Assembly: GCF_937906425.1 (NCBI RefSeq)
Contig: NZ_CALCYR010000041.1
Coordinates: 1-5,164 of the forward strand
Source: an uncultured Methanobrevibacter sp.
Lineage (GTDB): Archaea > Methanobacteriota > Methanobacteria > Methanobacteriales > Methanobacteriaceae
Length of the DNA: 5,164 bases
Reading direction: 5' to 3'
Numbering within the stretch: the stretch's first letter is position 1; each line of letters starts with the position of its first letter. The position numbers were made by a program, and so were the translations under genes. The notes below the pieces were generated by a model, which did no database searches, had not been told where the DNA came from, and worked only from the letters and a program-made list of their open reading frames with translations. This document shows, in pieces, positions 4,861-5,164 of the stretch.

Positions 4861-5164
4861 CCTGTAGGGGTGTTGTTGATGAGTAGATGATGATTGCAGT
4901 TAATGATACAATCATACGAATTAAAAGCAAAATTGCCCAATTGAGACCAAAATCAGTAACATGCAGCCATGAATAGCTCCAGATTATATTTCCCGGTTGG
5001 ATGAATGGCTGAAAAATTATGATTGCTCCTCCGAATGGAAGAAGCATTAATAATCTCTTGAATGAATCGATATAGGACAGGTCTGCTATTTTCAATATGA
5101 TAATCAGCATTATTTCCAATATGATGGGTATGAATATTTCCTTGGATACAACACAGACTAGGAT
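4805..5164 (-). pseudogene. CbiQ/EcfT-type transporter membrane subunit, internal fragment
   Basis: The reading frame enters from the right edge of the window without a start codon and runs to a TGA at 4805-4807. It is the transmembrane (T) component of an energy-coupling-factor/cobalt-type ABC importer, which links the ATPases to a substrate-binding membrane subunit. The evidence is IDSFKRLLMLLPFGGAIII, then FQPFIQPGNIIWSYSWLHVT, then LLLIRMIVSLTAIIIYSSTT and PLQEMASSFRKLKI, in the order and spacing I know from methanogen CbiQ proteins. There are at least three hydrophobic segments. After FRKLKI (about 4829) the frame continues only as KKYQYLL and stops. The whole C-terminal part, with the cytoplasmic coupling helices and their Ala-Arg-Gly-type motifs, is missing. 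A fragment of a radical SAM activase follows in a different frame. The N-terminus lies outside the window. Confidence 0.78.

Overview
The window is very AT-rich and looks like a methanogenic archaeon of the Methanobrevibacter type. The grounds are poly-T stretches after genes, TATA-like boxes before them, ribosome-binding sites of the GTGA type (AGTGAT, AGGTGA) and AT-biased codon use. The genus is an inference from style; no marker gene is present.

Layout, left to right. Positions 1-225 are non-coding and T-rich with short direct repeats. A family-3 membrane acyltransferase is on the minus strand (226-1290). Positions 1291-1442 are its promoter region and contain a recent ~45-50 bp duplication. 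Next, still on the minus strand, come a tiny frameshifted ORF (1443-1545) and an unrecognised gene of about 293 codons (1561-2441). A single missing base inside a three-copy 48-bp tandem repeat splits that gene. A repeat-filled divergent intergenic region follows (about 2463-2974). Then comes an intact, typical UDP-galactopyranose mutase gene, glf, on the plus strand (2975-4072), ending in a poly-T terminator. Just after it lies a 222-bp element with 18-bp imperfect terminal inverted repeats (4129-4350), read here as a MITE. The right end holds two gene remnants on the minus strand: the C-terminal part of a glycyl-radical-enzyme activating radical SAM protein (4384 to about 4860), and the middle of a CbiQ/EcfT transporter membrane protein (about 4829-5164, running off the window). 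They are joined out of frame.

How it fits together. Glf makes UDP-galactofuranose and the acyltransferase probably modifies a surface glycan, so the left and centre suggest a cell-surface polysaccharide locus. The rest shows active decay and rearrangement: two 1-nt frameshifts in adjacent ORFs, several slippage-type duplications, a MITE and a deletion junction between two unrelated genes. I see no new defence or catalytic system. The most interesting items are the repeat-split unknown gene with its small downstream partner, the MITE, and the cbiQ/activase chimera.
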